Positions 28,073 through 37,335 of a DNA stretch of 64,000 bases are shown here, one piece after another. Made by a program: the position numbers and the translations under genes. The notes beneath the pieces were generated by a model. That model did no database searches and had not been told where the DNA came from. It saw only the letters and a program-made list of their open reading frames with translations. This DNA comes from DATFDN01 sp963756495 (GTDB taxonomy: Bacteria > Pseudomonadota > Alphaproteobacteria > Acetobacterales > Acetobacteraceae): contig CAVWNS010000002.1 of NCBI GenBank assembly GCA_963756495.1, forward strand, positions 310,001 through 374,000, written 5' to 3'. How positions within the stretch are numbered: the first letter of the stretch is position 1; each line of letters opens with the position of its first letter.

Positions 28073-28817
28073 TCATGTCGGCCGCCGGCGAAGCCGTCCA
28101 TCGGCGAGTTCATCGACCGCGACTTCGTCCAGACTCGTCACCACGAGATCTGCTCCTGCCGCCCGCAGCAGGGCCGCGTCGTCGTGCCGGGCGACGCCGA
28201 GCGCCGCCATATCGCCCGCGCGCGCCGCCTCGATGCCGGCGGGGGCGTCCTCGACCACGACGCAGTGCGCGGGTGGAACGCGCAGTTCGGCGGCGGCCAG
28301 GAGGAAGATCTCCGGGTTCGGCTTGCCCTGCCGCAAATCGCGCCCGCAGACATTGGCATCGAACACGTCCAGCAGGGATTGGCCGGAGTCGAGGCGAATC
28401 GACTCGCATCATGCCGTTGGCGTTCTTCGAGGATGATGCGACCGCCATGGGCCACCCCAGGGCACGGACCGCCTGAACAAAGCGGAGCGCGTCGGGGAAG
28501 GCGGCGACGCTCCCGGCCCGAATCAACTCCTCAAGCCGCTTCTGCTTGCGCTCGGCATAGGCGACGGCCTGCCGCCCGGCGTCCGGCACCCCCAACGCCT
28601 CCAGGGCGGCACGGGCGCCGCTGAGGCGCGGCTTGCCCGCGACATGGGCCTGGTACATCGCGGTCGTGAAGCGGTCCGGCTCGGCGAAGCCAAGGAGCGC
28701 CTCGCGCCAGGCACGCTCATGGGGCGATGCGAGCAGGACGCCATCGACGTCGAAGATGCAGGCGGTCAAGGTCCGGGGTCCGTCGGTTCCGGCGGCCGGT
28801 GGTTCGCGGGTCGTCAT
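28073..28817 (-). pseudogene. beta-phosphoglucomutase-like HAD hydrolase, one frameshift
   Basis: About 247 residues starting MTTREPPAAGTDGPRTLTAC. HAD motif I is 'CIFDVDGVLLASP' (Asp nucleophile and general acid), motif II 'MAVASSSKNAN', motif III Lys in 'RQGKPNPEIF', and motif IV 'CVVVEDAPAGIEAARAGDMAALGV'. The cap helix 'RAWREALLGF' fits beta-PGM. The frame breaks near 28405; removal of one base restores 'IRLDSGQSLLDVFDANVCGRD'. It would convert beta-glucose 1-phosphate, made by the adjacent GH65 enzyme, to glucose 6-phosphate. Confidence 0.8.
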
Positions 28818-29228
28818 GTGCCTGTCCCGGGCGTGTTTTGTCGAACGTGCGGGGACCCGCACGTCCGTATCTGTCTCCAGTGGCACCAGACCGCGTTCGC
28901 CGGCCGCCGTTCCTGGGGCCGCCAGCGCGTGACCCAGTTCGGGGCTGCTCGGCTGGGCTCGCCTGATTCGAGCACACCGCCCAGCCACGTAAGCTTACCC
29001 GCGGCCATCCTGCGAGAAAAGGCTCGAAAACGACGCAGGTGCGGCCGGAGGCCCAGGCGGCGAGTCCTGCCACGTCCCGCCGCGCCGCACATGGCGCACC
29101 CCGGCCGCCCGCCTCGCGGTGCCGGTCACGTTAGCGCCGGAACGCCCGGCCGTTGCCGCCCCCGGAGATCCGAGGTAGTCTTGCGATAGAGCCGCCGGTC
29201 CGGCTGTTCGCCTGGGAAATGTCGGCTG
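28818..29228. other. gene-free stretch between divergent genes
   Basis: No family could be recognised here on either strand. The stretch separates the minus-strand HAD gene from the plus-strand Spy-like gene and should hold both promoters. Open frames in it are Arg/Pro-rich and lack ribosome sites. Confidence 0.45.
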
Positions 29229-30048
29229 ATGCTGTGTCATCTCGCCCGTCCCATCGTCCGCACGCTTGCTGCCGCGACACTTCTCGGCAGCGTCGCTCTT
29301 CTCGGCCTGTCATCTGCGGTTTCATCTGCCCAAGGGGCCGATGCCGGAATCTCTGCGGGCACTGCCGACTTGCCTCAGGATACCGACACCCCGTCTGGGC
29401 CTGCAAAGACGACGCCGATGCAGGAGTATCGCGCCAGGCAGCCCGCCTTTGACCTCCTCGCGGCGCGCATCAAGTATTTGCACGAGAGGCTACACATCAC
29501 GCCTGCGCAGGAGCCGCTCTGGGCCAATCTCGCTCAAGTGATGCGGGAGAACGCGAAGTCAGTAGCCCCGTTGCTCAAAGAGCGGTTTCAGACCGCGAAG
29601 AGCGGAAACGCGATCAACTCTCTCAGCACCTATGAGAAGCTCGGCGAGGCGCAGCTTGACGGGCTCAAGAAGTTCACGGCCGCCTTCCAGGCGCTCTACG
29701 TCAGTCTGACGGATTACCAGAAGAAGATCGCTGACAGTGTCTTCCGCCTTCCGCAATTTCCGGAGCAACTCGTCACCCCCTCGCCGTATGCTTACTATCC
29801 GTCCTATTCGACCCCTCCAGCCTACCCGTTATTCCCCGCCCTATTCCTATTATCCTTACTCCAGTTTTTTGTTTTTGGGTCCCCCTATTGTGCTGCGGCC
29901 GTCATTCTTCTTTCACCGCCATCCCGGATTCTTCTTCCACCGCCATCCGGGCTTTCTCCCATTCCGTCCGCCTGATCGCGTTGGTGTTCCGCTGGCTGTT
30001 CCGTCTGGTCCAGTCGCTGTGATGCACGGGCAATTCCGCCGGCGGTAG
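29229..30048 (+). CDS. Spy/CpxP-like periplasmic protein with His/Phe/Pro-rich tail
   Basis: The N-terminal part has a signal peptide (MLCHLARPIVRTLAAATLLG.., cleavage near SAQG-A) and an LTXXQ-like helix 'LHERLHITPAQEPLWANLAQVMREN', as in Spy and CpxP chaperones. The uninterrupted frame ends at 29975, but from about 29825 a frame one base away codes 'YSPPYSYYPYSSFLFLGPPI' and 'SFFFHRHPGFFFHRHPGFLP' to a stop at 30048, which is a far more protein-like tail. Removing one C near 29825 joins them. The tail holds a 24-bp tandem duplication (29905-29952) encoding FFFHRHPG twice. Role: probably envelope stress or metal-linked; the tail is unexplained. Confidence 0.7.
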
Positions 30049-30091
30049 TCCACGAACGACATCGGGCCCCCGCTCCGATGGACGGACGCCT

Positions 30092-31885
30092 CTACGAAGC
30101 CGCGATCCCAACCCCGACCACGCCGGTCTCGATCAGGTCGCGGATGCGCGCTGAGTCCGACTGTTCCATGATGTGGCGCGCGAAGCGCGCGCAGCCCGCG
30201 ATGGTGACCGCGCGCACCGCCTGCTTCACCCGCGGCACCGCCGCGGCATTCATGCTGAAGCTGCGCAGGCCCAAGCCCAGCAGCAGCGGGATCAGGCGCG
30301 GGTCCGCCGCCATCTCGCCGCACACGGAGACCGGGATCTGGCGGCGCAGCGCCGCTTCCGTCGCGAACTGCACCAGGCGCAGCACCGCCGGATGCAGCGG
30401 GTCGTACAGCCCGGCGACCGCGCTCTCGCCGCGATCGACGGCCAGGGTGTAGGCGGTCAGGTCGTTGGTGCCGATCGCGAAGAAATCGGCCTCCCGCGCC
30501 AGCGCGTCGGCCGACAATGCGGCACCGGGCGTCTCGATCATGATGCCGAGCGGGGGCAGCATCTCCGCGATGTGCTCGCCGCGCCGGCGCAGCCGCCGTG
30601 CCACCCGCTCATAGATCTCGCGCGCGCCGCGCACCTCGGCGACCGTGGTCACCATCGGCAGCATGACCCGCACCGGGCCGGCGGCGGCGGCGCGCAGCAC
30701 AGCGGCGAACTGCGTCTCCAGCAGCTCCGGATGGCGCAGCAGCAGGCGGATGCCGCGCAGGCCCAGCGCCGGGTTCGGGTCGGCGATATCGGGGACCACG
30801 CCCTCGGCGGCCAGCGCCTCGATGTCCTTCTCGCCGCCCCAATCCAGCACCCGCACGGTGACCGAGGCCCCGCCCATCGCCTCCATCACAGCGCGATAGC
30901 TCTCGGTCTGGGTGTCCTCGTCGGGGATCGTCTCGCGGTTCATGAACAGGAACTCGGTGCGCAGCAGGCCGATCCCGAACGCACCGGATTGCTGGATCAG
31001 CGGCAGTTCCAGCGGCAGCTCCATGTTGGCCTGCAACTCGACCGCCTGGCCGTCCTGGGTCTCGGCCGGCAGCCGGCGCAGGCGCGCGAAACGCTGCCGC
31101 TCGCGCGCGAAGGCGCTCACCGCCCGGCGCGCGGCGGCCAGGGCGGCGGCGTCGGGGTTCAGCGTCACCAGCCCGCTCGCCCCGTCCACCACGGCGATGT
31201 CGCCCGGCCGGATGGCGTGCGCCACGCCCGCCACGCCGAGCACGGCGGGAACGCCCAAGGCGCGCAGCATCACCGCGGTATGCCCGTCGGCGCCGCCCTC
31301 CTCCGTCGCGACTCCGGCCAGGCGCGCGGGGTCGAGCAGGGCGGCGTCGGCCGGACGCAGCCCCTCGGCGACCAGGATCGCGCCTTCCGGCAGCCCGGCG
31401 AAGCTCCGGAACGGCGCGCGGATCAGGTTGCGCACCAGCCGGCGGGCGATCTCGCGCACCTCGTCGCCGCGGCGTTGCAGGCTGGCGCGATCCTCCGCCG
31501 GCATCCCCGGCTCGGCCTGCGCCATGATCGCCGCGGCGATCGCCTCGGCCTCGTCGGCGACCGCGCTCTCGGCCGAGGCCAGCCGCTCGGTGATGCGGCT
31601 GCGCGCGCCGCGGATCAGCCGGGAGTCGCCCAGCATCCGCAAATAGGCCTCGATCAGCGGCGCCAGTTCCACCTGGCTGTCCTCGGGCAGCGCGGCGAGC
31701 CGGCCCTGGAGCTTGCCGAGCTGACGGCGCGATTGCGCGACGGCGGCCTCCAGCCGCGCCATCTCGGCCGGCAGCTCCGCCTCGGCGACGCGAAAGCGGG
31801 TGATCTCCGGCACCGGCTCGGCGGCAGTGAAGACGGCGCCGATCGCCACCCCCGGCGAGACGGGGATGCCGGCGAACAGGCCCAT
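30092..31885 (-). CDS. ptsP: phosphoenolpyruvate-protein phosphotransferase (PTS enzyme I)
   Basis: A 597-residue enzyme I without a GAF domain. It starts 'MGLFAGIPVSPGVAIGAVFT'. The phospho-His site is in 'EEGGADGHTAVMLRALGVPAVLGV'. The PEP-binding half has 'GIGLLRTEFLFMNRETIPDEDTQ', 'LPMVTTVAEVRGARE', 'GIMIETPGAALSADALAREADFFAIGTNDLTAYTLAVDRG' and the catalytic Cys region 'IPVSVCGEMAADPRLIPLLLGLGL'. It is the last gene of the hprK-rapZ-EIIA-HPr-EI set, with no sugar permease EIIC, so the chain is regulatory rather than for sugar uptake. Confidence 0.9.
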   Translation of the reverse strand: MGLFAGIPVSPGVAIGAVFTAAEPVPEITRFRVAEAELPAEMARLEAAVAQSRRQLGKLQGRLAALPEDSQVELAPLIEAYLRMLGDSRLIRGARSRITERLASAESAVADEAEAIAAAIMAQAEPGMPAEDRASLQRRGDEVREIARRLVRNLIRAPFRSFAGLPEGAILVAEGLRPADAALLDPARLAGVATEEGGADGHTAVMLRALGVPAVLGVAGVAHAIRPGDIAVVDGASGLVTLNPDAAALAAARRAVSAFARERQRFARLRRLPAETQDGQAVELQANMELPLELPLIQQSGAFGIGLLRTEFLFMNRETIPDEDTQTESYRAVMEAMGGASVTVRVLDWGGEKDIEALAAEGVVPDIADPNPALGLRGIRLLLRHPELLETQFAAVLRAAAAGPVRVMLPMVTTVAEVRGAREIYERVARRLRRRGEHIAEMLPPLGIMIETPGAALSADALAREADFFAIGTNDLTAYTLAVDRGESAVAGLYDPLHPAVLRLVQFATEAALRRQIPVSVCGEMAADPRLIPLLLGLGLRSFSMNAAAVPRVKQAVRAVTIAGCARFARHIMEQSDSARIRDLIETGVVGVGIAAS

Positions 31886-31946
31886 CGGCCGGCCGGAGGC
31901 GCGCAGGATGCGGGTGGAAAGGCGGTTGTGCTGAGGCGGCGGCGGC

Positions 31947-32274
31947 TCAGTCGCTTCTCATGGAAGCCGGACTCGACCAGCGCCACCAGCGCGTCCAGTG
32001 CCTCGCGCGCGTCCCAGCCCTCGGCACGCAGCTCGATCGCGGAGCCCTGGCCGGCGCCCAGCATCATCAGCCCCATGATGGATCGGGCCGGCACGCTCTG
32101 CCCGTCGCGCAGCACATCGACCGAGGCGCCGAACCGCTCGGCCAGGGTCACGAACTTGGCAGCCGCCCGCGCGTGCAGCCCGCGCTTGTTCTGGATGATG
32201 ACGATGCGGCTCAGCACCGGCGTGCTGGCGCCGTCGGGTCCGGCGTCCGGCGGGCGCGGCGCGTCCTCGCCCAT
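31947..32274 (-). CDS. ptsH: phosphocarrier protein HPr, 3' end frameshifted
   Basis: The HPr domain runs from 'PVLSRIVIIQNKRGLHARAAAK' with the active His in 'GLHARAAAKFV' to 'DALVALVESGFHEKR'. The regulatory Ser site is in 'VPARSIMGLMMLGA', the target of HprK. The N-terminus (MGEDAPRPPDAGPDGASTPV) is about 20 residues longer than usual. In the present sequence the frame runs on past the expected end as far as 31654, over the EI gene; removing one base near 31952 gives the stop TGA at 31947. The start codon overlaps the EIIA stop (TGATG). Confidence 0.8.
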
Positions 32275-32693
32275 CAGAGGTGCCCGTTCGCCTTGCAGCC
32301 GTGCAGCACGTGCGAGGCGGCGGCGATGTATTTCCGTCCGGCCGCCTCGGCGCAGTTCACCGCGTCCGCCAGCGGCTGGACGGAGCGCACCTTGGCCAGC
32401 TTGACCAGCATCGGCAGGTTGACGCCGGCGATCACCTCGACCCCCTTCCGCTCCATCATGGAGATGGCGAGGTTCGATGGCGTGCCGCCGAACATGTCGG
32501 TCAGCAGCACCACCCCGTCGCCGGTGTCGCATCGCTCGATGCATTTCTCGATCTCGGCGCGACGGTTCTCCATGTCGTCGTCCGGCCCGATGCAGACCGT
32601 ATCGACATTCCGCTGCGAGCCGACCACGTGTTCCATGGCGGCGCGAAGCTCCACCGCCAGGCGACCGTGCGTGACAAGGACCATGCCGATCAT
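32274..32693 (-). CDS. PTS EIIA component, mannose type
   Basis: A mannose-family EIIA of 139 residues from the ATG at 32693 (an upstream in-frame ATG at 32738 would add 15). It starts 'MIGMVLVTHGRLAVELRAAM' with the phospho-His at residue 9, and has 'GVVLLTDMFGGTPSNLAISMM' and 'GVNLPMLVKLAKVRS', all standard. It receives phosphate from HPr. In alphaproteobacteria this protein controls other systems rather than a mannose permease. It overlaps HPr by one base. Confidence 0.9.
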   Translation of the reverse strand: MIGMVLVTHGRLAVELRAAMEHVVGSQRNVDTVCIGPDDDMENRRAEIEKCIERCDTGDGVVLLTDMFGGTPSNLAISMMERKGVEVIAGVNLPMLVKLAKVRSVQPLADAVNCAEAAGRKYIAAASHVLHGCKANGHL

Positions 32694-32749
32694 GGCGTGC
32701 GAAACCGGTCCTTGCTGGGACTGCAGAAGACGACTCATGGCGGGTTGTT

Positions 32750-33820
32750 TCAGGCCTCCTGTGCCCGGGTCGGCGAGGCGCGCGCGTCCTCGCCCATCTT
32801 GTCGGCATGTAAGCCGTCCCGGCGTGCGACAGGACGGTCCGCCAGATAAGCGGCAGCCATGCCCTCGCGGGCCAGTTCCCGATGGGCGACGTGCAGCCGC
32901 CAGCCGGTCTTGTCGCCAGCGGGACCGCCACCATCGCCTTCAATGGCGTGCGCACCAAGATGCAGCGCCAGTGTTTCCACCAGGTGAACCGAGCGGTGCC
33001 GCCCGCCGGTACACCCGATCGCGATCGTCGCGTATGTCTTGCCCTCCCGGATGAACCGCGGCAAGAGCAGGTCGAGCAGGTCGCGGACCATCCGCAGGAA
33101 CGCGGGGTAGTCCGGATCAGCCTCGACATACGCCGCCACCTCGGCATCGAGCCCTGTCTTGGGTCGCAATATGGGGTCGTAGTGGGGGTTGCGCAAAAAG
33201 CGTGCATCGAAGACCAGATCTGCGTCCCGCGGCAGGCCGTAGGCGTAGGAGAAGGACAACAGCGTCACCGCCAGCCGCCGCGCCCGCGGCGCGCTCGCGG
33301 CGTCGTAGCGGCGCTCGATAAGCGCGCGCATGGCCGCCGGCGGCAGGTCCGAGGTGTCGAGCACCAGGTCGGCGGCTTCGCGAAGAGCCCCGGTGAGAGC
33401 CTGCTCCTGCGCGATCCCGTCGGAGACCCTTCCCTCCGGCGCCAGCGGATGGCGCCGCCGCGTCTCCGAGTAGCGGCGCAGCAGCACCGGCTCCTCGGCC
33501 CAGACATAGAGGAGATCGGGGCGCAGACGCGGGTCCTCGCGCATCCGGCCCAGCGCCTCCAGCACGGAGCCCGCCGCGAACCCGGTGGTGCGCGCATCGA
33601 CCCCGACCGCCAGGTTGCGCCGGGCCCGGTGCACGATCTCCTCCAGCATCGACAAGGGCGGGTTGTCCACCGCCTCGAAGCCGAGATCCTCCAAGGCGCG
33701 CAGCACCGACAGCTTCCCCGCCCCCGACAGGCCGCTGACCAGCACCACCCGCACCGGCTCGGTGCGGGTGCCAGCCTTGGCCCCGGCCGTGGTCTCGGTT
33801 GTGGTCTCGGTCGTGCTCAT
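32750..33820 (-). CDS. rapZ: RapZ-like nucleotide-binding protein
   Basis: A 356-residue RapZ/YvcJ protein with a Ser/Thr-rich N-terminal extension. The P-loop reads 'VSGLSGAGKLSVLRALEDLG'; the residue after Lys is Leu where the family has Ser or Thr. 'VDNPPLSMLEEIV' and 'VGVDARTTGF' are the RapZ Walker B and adjacent motifs. The C-terminal domain has 'IAIGCTGGRHRSVHLVETLA' which binds RNA or metabolites. In enterobacteria RapZ controls GlmS via small RNAs; in alphaproteobacteria its role is less clear. It overlaps hprK by 4 bases (ATGA). Confidence 0.9.
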   Translation of the reverse strand: MSTTETTTETTAGAKAGTRTEPVRVVLVSGLSGAGKLSVLRALEDLGFEAVDNPPLSMLEEIVHRARRNLAVGVDARTTGFAAGSVLEALGRMREDPRLRPDLLYVWAEEPVLLRRYSETRRRHPLAPEGRVSDGIAQEQALTGALREAADLVLDTSDLPPAAMRALIERRYDAASAPRARRLAVTLLSFSYAYGLPRDADLVFDARFLRNPHYDPILRPKTGLDAEVAAYVEADPDYPAFLRMVRDLLDLLLPRFIREGKTYATIAIGCTGGRHRSVHLVETLALHLGAHAIEGDGGGPAGDKTGWRLHVAHRELAREGMAAAYLADRPVARRDGLHADKMGEDARASPTRAQEA

Positions 33821-34248
33821 GGAGCGAACGCTCCGGCGATCTGGTCCACCCGGCCGAGCGCGCAGTCAAGCGCGACGCAGACCCGCTCGGGTGCCGAGGC
33901 GCAATCCGGGCGCACCGCCACGACCGGCAGGCCCAGCGTGTCGAGGCGGCGGGGGGACGGCAGCCGCTCGGCGTCGCCAAGCTCGACCGCCAGCACCAGC
34001 CGCGCCATCGCCACGTGCGGCAGGCGCAGAATGCCGAGGCCGCGCACCTCCAGCAGCCCCGCGAGCGGGGCCGGCACGCGGGCGGCGCCGCCCTCGATCA
34101 CCACCTCGTCGTCGGCGACCAGGTCGAAGCCGCGCGCCAGCAGGCGCAGCGCGAGGTCGGACTTGCCCGCGCCCGGTGGCCCGAGCAGCAGCACCCCCGC
34201 GCCCTCGCGGGCCACGCATGTTCCGTGCAGACGCGTCACGCGCTCCAT
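33817..34248 (-). CDS. hprK: HPr kinase/phosphorylase, short alphaproteobacterial form
   Basis: A 143-residue HprK made only of the catalytic domain. From the ATG at 34248: 'MERVTRLHGTCVAREGAGVL' then P-loop 'LLGPPGAGKSDLALRLLARGFDLVADDEV' with the Asp-Asp pair, and 'LLEVRGLGILRLP', the HprK family signature. Alphaproteobacterial HprK lacks the N-terminal half found in Firmicutes, as here. An in-frame ATG at 34353 would add 35 residues without homology, so 34248 is preferred. It phosphorylates HPr on Ser. Confidence 0.88.
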   Translation of the reverse strand: MERVTRLHGTCVAREGAGVLLLGPPGAGKSDLALRLLARGFDLVADDEVVIEGGAARVPAPLAGLLEVRGLGILRLPHVAMARLVLAVELGDAERLPSPRRLDTLGLPVVAVRPDCASAPERVCVALDCALGRVDQIAGAFAP

Positions 34249-34400
34249 GTGTCCGTTCCGTGTCGCCACACTCTGGGCCTGCTCGCGGAAAAGCGAAAGC
34301 GGCACGAGCGCGGGTTGCCGGACCGGCACGGGGGAAGGGTGCCGGAGCGGCATGCGGGCAGGTTGCCCGGCGGCTTCGCGCGTGCGAGCGTCCGACCGCC

Positions 34401-35331
34401 ATGACCGACCGCGCCGCGATCGCCGCCGCCGCCGAGCGCATTTCGGCGCATGTCCGCCATACGCCGGTGTTGCGCCTGGATGGGACGCAGCTTGAGGTCT
34501 CCTGCCCGATCGTCCTGAAACTGGAATTGCTTCAGCATGCGGGCAGTTTCAAGCCGCGCGGGGCATTCAACAAGCTGCTGGCGGCCGGGCAACCTTCGCG
34601 CGGGGTGATCGCCGCCTCGGGCGGCAATCACGGGGCGGCCGTCGCCTACGCCGCGCGCGCGCTCGGCATCCCGGCCGAGATCTTTGTGCCCGCCGCCGCG
34701 CCGCCCGCCAAGGTCGGCGCGCATCGCCAGCTATGGCGCGAAGGTGGTTCAGACGGGGGCGACGCACGCCGACGCGCTGTCTGCCTGCCAGGCGCGCCAG
34801 GCGGACACCGGCGCGCTGGACGTGCACGCCTACGACGACCCCGACGTGATCGCCGGCCAGGGGACCACCGGGCGGGAGTTCGAGGCGGACGCACCCGACC
34901 TCACGCATGTCCTCGTCGCGGTCGGCGGCGGCGGGCTGATCGGCGGCATCGCCGCCTGGTACGCCGGCAGCACCCAGGTCGTCGGTGTCGAGCCGGAGGG
35001 CTGCCCGGCCCTGCACGACGCGCTGCGGGCCGGCCATCCGGTCGCCGCGCCGGTCGGCGGGCTGGCGGCCGACAGCCTGGGCGCCCGGCAGGCCGGCGGG
35101 CTGATGTTTCCCATCGCCCAGGCCCATGTCGTCGCGTCCGTCCTGGTGGCCGACGCGGCAATCCGCGCGGCGCAGCGCCTGCTGTGGGACCGGCTGCGCC
35201 TGATCGCCGAGCCGGGCGGGGCCACCGCGCTCGCCGCCCTGGTCTCGGGCGCCTTCATCCCGCCGCGGGGCGCGCGCGTCGGCGTGCTGGTCTGCGGCGC
35301 CAACACCGATCCGGCCGAGGTGACCGCATGA
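34401..35331 (+). pseudogene. threonine dehydratase-like PLP enzyme, one frameshift
   Basis: About 309 residues of fold-type II PLP enzyme. It starts 'MTDRAAIAAAAERISAHVRH'. The PLP lysine is in 'HAGSFKPRGAFNKLL', the Asn loop is 'ASGGNHGAAVAYAARALG', and the phosphate loop 'VAVGGGGLIGGIAAW'. 'LIAEPGGATALAALVSGA' ends the catalytic part. There is no ACT domain, as in catabolic threonine/serine dehydratases. The frame breaks near 34716; removing one G restores 'PAKVARIASYGAKVV'. It overlaps the enoyl-CoA hydratase start (ATGA). Divergent from hprK. Confidence 0.8.
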
Positions 35332-36119
35332 CGCTCGTTCTGCTCGACATCGACGCCCGCGGCGTCGCGACCGCCACGCTGAACCGTCCGGAGGTCGGCA
35401 ACGCCTATAACGAGGACCTGCTGGACGCGCTGATCGCCGGACTGGAGCGTCTGGCGCCCGACCCCGCCGTGCGCTGCCTCGTGCTGCGCGGCGCCGGCCG
35501 GCACTTCCAGGCGGGCGCGGACATCAACTGGCTGGGCGAGGCGACGCGGTACGGGCCGGAGCGGAACTACACGGCCTCGATGGCCACGACGCGCGCCATG
35601 CAACTGCTGAACGAGTTTCCCAAGCCGACCGTCGCGCTGGTGCACGGCGCCTGCTTCGGCGGCGGCTGCGGGATGGTGTGCTGCGCCGATCTCGCGCTGG
35701 CTACCCCTGATTCCGTGTTCGGCCTGACCGAGGTGCGCGTCGGCGTCGCGCCGACGCCGATCTCCACCCACATGGTCCACGCCATGGGCCTGCGCCACAC
35801 CCGCCGCTACGCCCTGACCGGGGAGCGGTTCGACGCGGCGGAGGCCATGCGCATCGGCCTGGTCCACGAGATCGTGGAACCCGACAAGCTGGAGGCACGG
35901 CTGGCCGAGGTGCTGGACGCGATCTTCCTCGGCGCCCCCGGCGCCATCGCGATGACCAAGCGCTCCTTCCTCGGCGCCAACGGGCTACTGCTGGACGAGC
36001 GCCAGATGAGCCTGCTCGCCCACGAAAGCTGGACCCAACGCCACTCTCCGGAGGGCCACGAGGGCACCGACGCATTCCGCGAGAAGCGCCGTCCGGCATG
36101 GTACAAATCCGGCGGCTAA
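35328..36119 (+). CDS. enoyl-CoA hydratase/isomerase family protein
   Basis: A 263-residue crotonase-fold protein starting MTLVLLDIDARGVATATLNR. The CoA-binding and oxyanion-hole segments are 'GAGRHFQAGADINWL' and 'VALVHGACFGGGCGMVCCADLALA'. 'FGLTEVRVGVAPTPISTHMVHAMG' carries the Glu of the active site in 'LTEV'. The C-terminal trimerisation helices are present. The usual role is hydration of an enoyl-CoA, for example in methylglutaconyl- or fatty-acid breakdown. Co-translated with the upstream dehydratase-like gene. Confidence 0.88.
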   Translation: MTLVLLDIDARGVATATLNRPEVGNAYNEDLLDALIAGLERLAPDPAVRCLVLRGAGRHFQAGADINWLGEATRYGPERNYTASMATTRAMQLLNEFPKPTVALVHGACFGGGCGMVCCADLALATPDSVFGLTEVRVGVAPTPISTHMVHAMGLRHTRRYALTGERFDAAEAMRIGLVHEIVEPDKLEARLAEVLDAIFLGAPGAIAMTKRSFLGANGLLLDERQMSLLAHESWTQRHSPEGHEGTDAFREKRRPAWYKSGG

Positions 36120-36152
36120 GATCATCGCCACGATGCCGCTGACGGCGCCCTC

Positions 36153-36662
36153 ATGGAGCCGATCTACCTTATCCGACATTTGGTCGTGGAGGACGCGCCG
36201 GCGATCACGGCCTTGATGCACGCCGCCTTCGCGGCGCAGCCGGTGCGGACCGACCCACCCTCCTCGGCTGCGCACGAAACGGAAGACACGGTGGCGACGC
36301 AACTCATCGCGGGCGGGGGCGCCGGCGCGGAGATCGAAGGTTCCCTGATCGGTGCTGTCCTGTGGGCCGAAAAGGATGGCGGCCTCTATGTCGGTCGCCT
36401 GTCCGTATCCCCGGACTGGCGGGGCCGGGGTATCGCGCGTGCTCTTGTCGCCGCAGCCGAGGAGGAGGCACGCCGTCGTCATCTGCCCCGCGTGCATCTG
36501 AGCGTCAGGCTCGTGCTCACAGACAACCGACGCCTGTTCGCCGCGTGCGGCTTCAAGGAAACGACGTACTCCAGCCACCCCGGCTACGCCGAGCCGACTT
36601 CGGTGGCGATGGAAAAGCACCTCGCTCACTCCGCTGGAGCGGCGCGCGCGCGGGATGCCTGA
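36153..36662 (+). CDS. GNAT family N-acetyltransferase
   Basis: A 169-residue GNAT. 'LYVGRLSVSPDWRGRGIARALVAAAEEEARRR' is motif A, with the acetyl-CoA pyrophosphate loop 'RGRGIA'. 'VRLVLTDNRRLFAACGFKETTYSSHPGY' is motif B. Substrate unknown. A histidine phosphatase gene follows after 48 bases. Confidence 0.85.
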   Translation: MEPIYLIRHLVVEDAPAITALMHAAFAAQPVRTDPPSSAAHETEDTVATQLIAGGGAGAEIEGSLIGAVLWAEKDGGLYVGRLSVSPDWRGRGIARALVAAAEEEARRRHLPRVHLSVRLVLTDNRRLFAACGFKETTYSSHPGYAEPTSVAMEKHLAHSAGAARARDA

Positions 36663-36710
36663 TATTAAGGATTCAGCCGCCACGGAAGCGCGCGGTGCGA
36701 GGCTCAACCC

Positions 36711-37335
36711 ATGGACCCCCACGGCGCGGTTGCCCTCTTCATCACCCATCCCGACGTCGAGAATCCGTCCCGATAGGGCGGTCCCCGACTGGCCGCTCAA
36801 CGAACGCGGCCGGACGCGAATGCGCAGGATGATCGAGAGCCCATGGGTACGTGGCATACGCAGCGTCTTCGCGAGCGACGAGCGCAAGGCAAGGGACGCA
36901 GCCGGTATCCTGAGCAAGGGTTTGGGACTGGCCGGCTTCTCCGTGGTCAGGGATCTGCGGGAGAATGATCGCTCGGCGACGGGCTATCTGCCCCGGTTGG
37001 AGTTCGAGGCCGTCGCCGACCAGTTCTTCGCGCGTCCGCACGAAAGCGTCCAAGGCTGGGAGCGCGCCATCGACGCGCAGACCCGCATCGTCATGGCGAT
37101 CGACCAGGTCCTCGGCCAGGCCCCGCCGGGCGACGTCGCCATTATCGGACATGGCGGCACCGGTACGCTTCTTCGCTGCGCCCTCGCCGGGATGCCGATC
37201 GATCGCCGGCACGACCAGCCGGCAACGAATGGCGGCAACTGGTTCGCCTTCGACCGCGTGGTGCGGCGCCTCTGCCATGCCGGATGGCGGGCGATCGATG
37301 TGCCGCCGGCGGGCGCTTCGCCGGCCTCCGGCTGA
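36711..37335 (+). pseudogene. histidine phosphatase family protein, one frameshift
   Basis: About 207 residues starting 'MDPHGAVALFITHPDVE'. The catalytic His lies in 'ITHPDV' rather than the usual RHG. After one base is removed near 36762 the frame reads 'HPDVEIRPDRAVPDWPLNERG', the canonical block of this subfamily. 'VFASDERKARDAAGILSKGLG', 'ENDRSATGYL' and the second catalytic 'VAIIGHGGTGTLLRCALAG' follow. Without correction only a frame from 36655 lacking the first His is open. It is a probable small-molecule phosphatase. Its stop codon abuts that of the convergent RidA gene with no spacer. Confidence 0.75.

Noticed and set aside
31654..31946. A long C-terminal extension of HPr overlapping the enzyme I gene
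   Set aside because: The extension is Arg/Ser/Pro-rich shadow sequence of the enzyme I gene; a one-base correction gives a normal HPr end.
30092..34248. Sugar-transport PTS
   Set aside because: No EIIB or EIIC gene is present; the HprK, RapZ and lone EIIA show a regulatory PTS.
33585..35327. Plus-strand frame of over 550 codons preceding the enoyl-CoA hydratase, opposite rapZ and hprK
   Set aside because: It overlaps three conserved genes in other frames; only the part from 35328 is a real protein.
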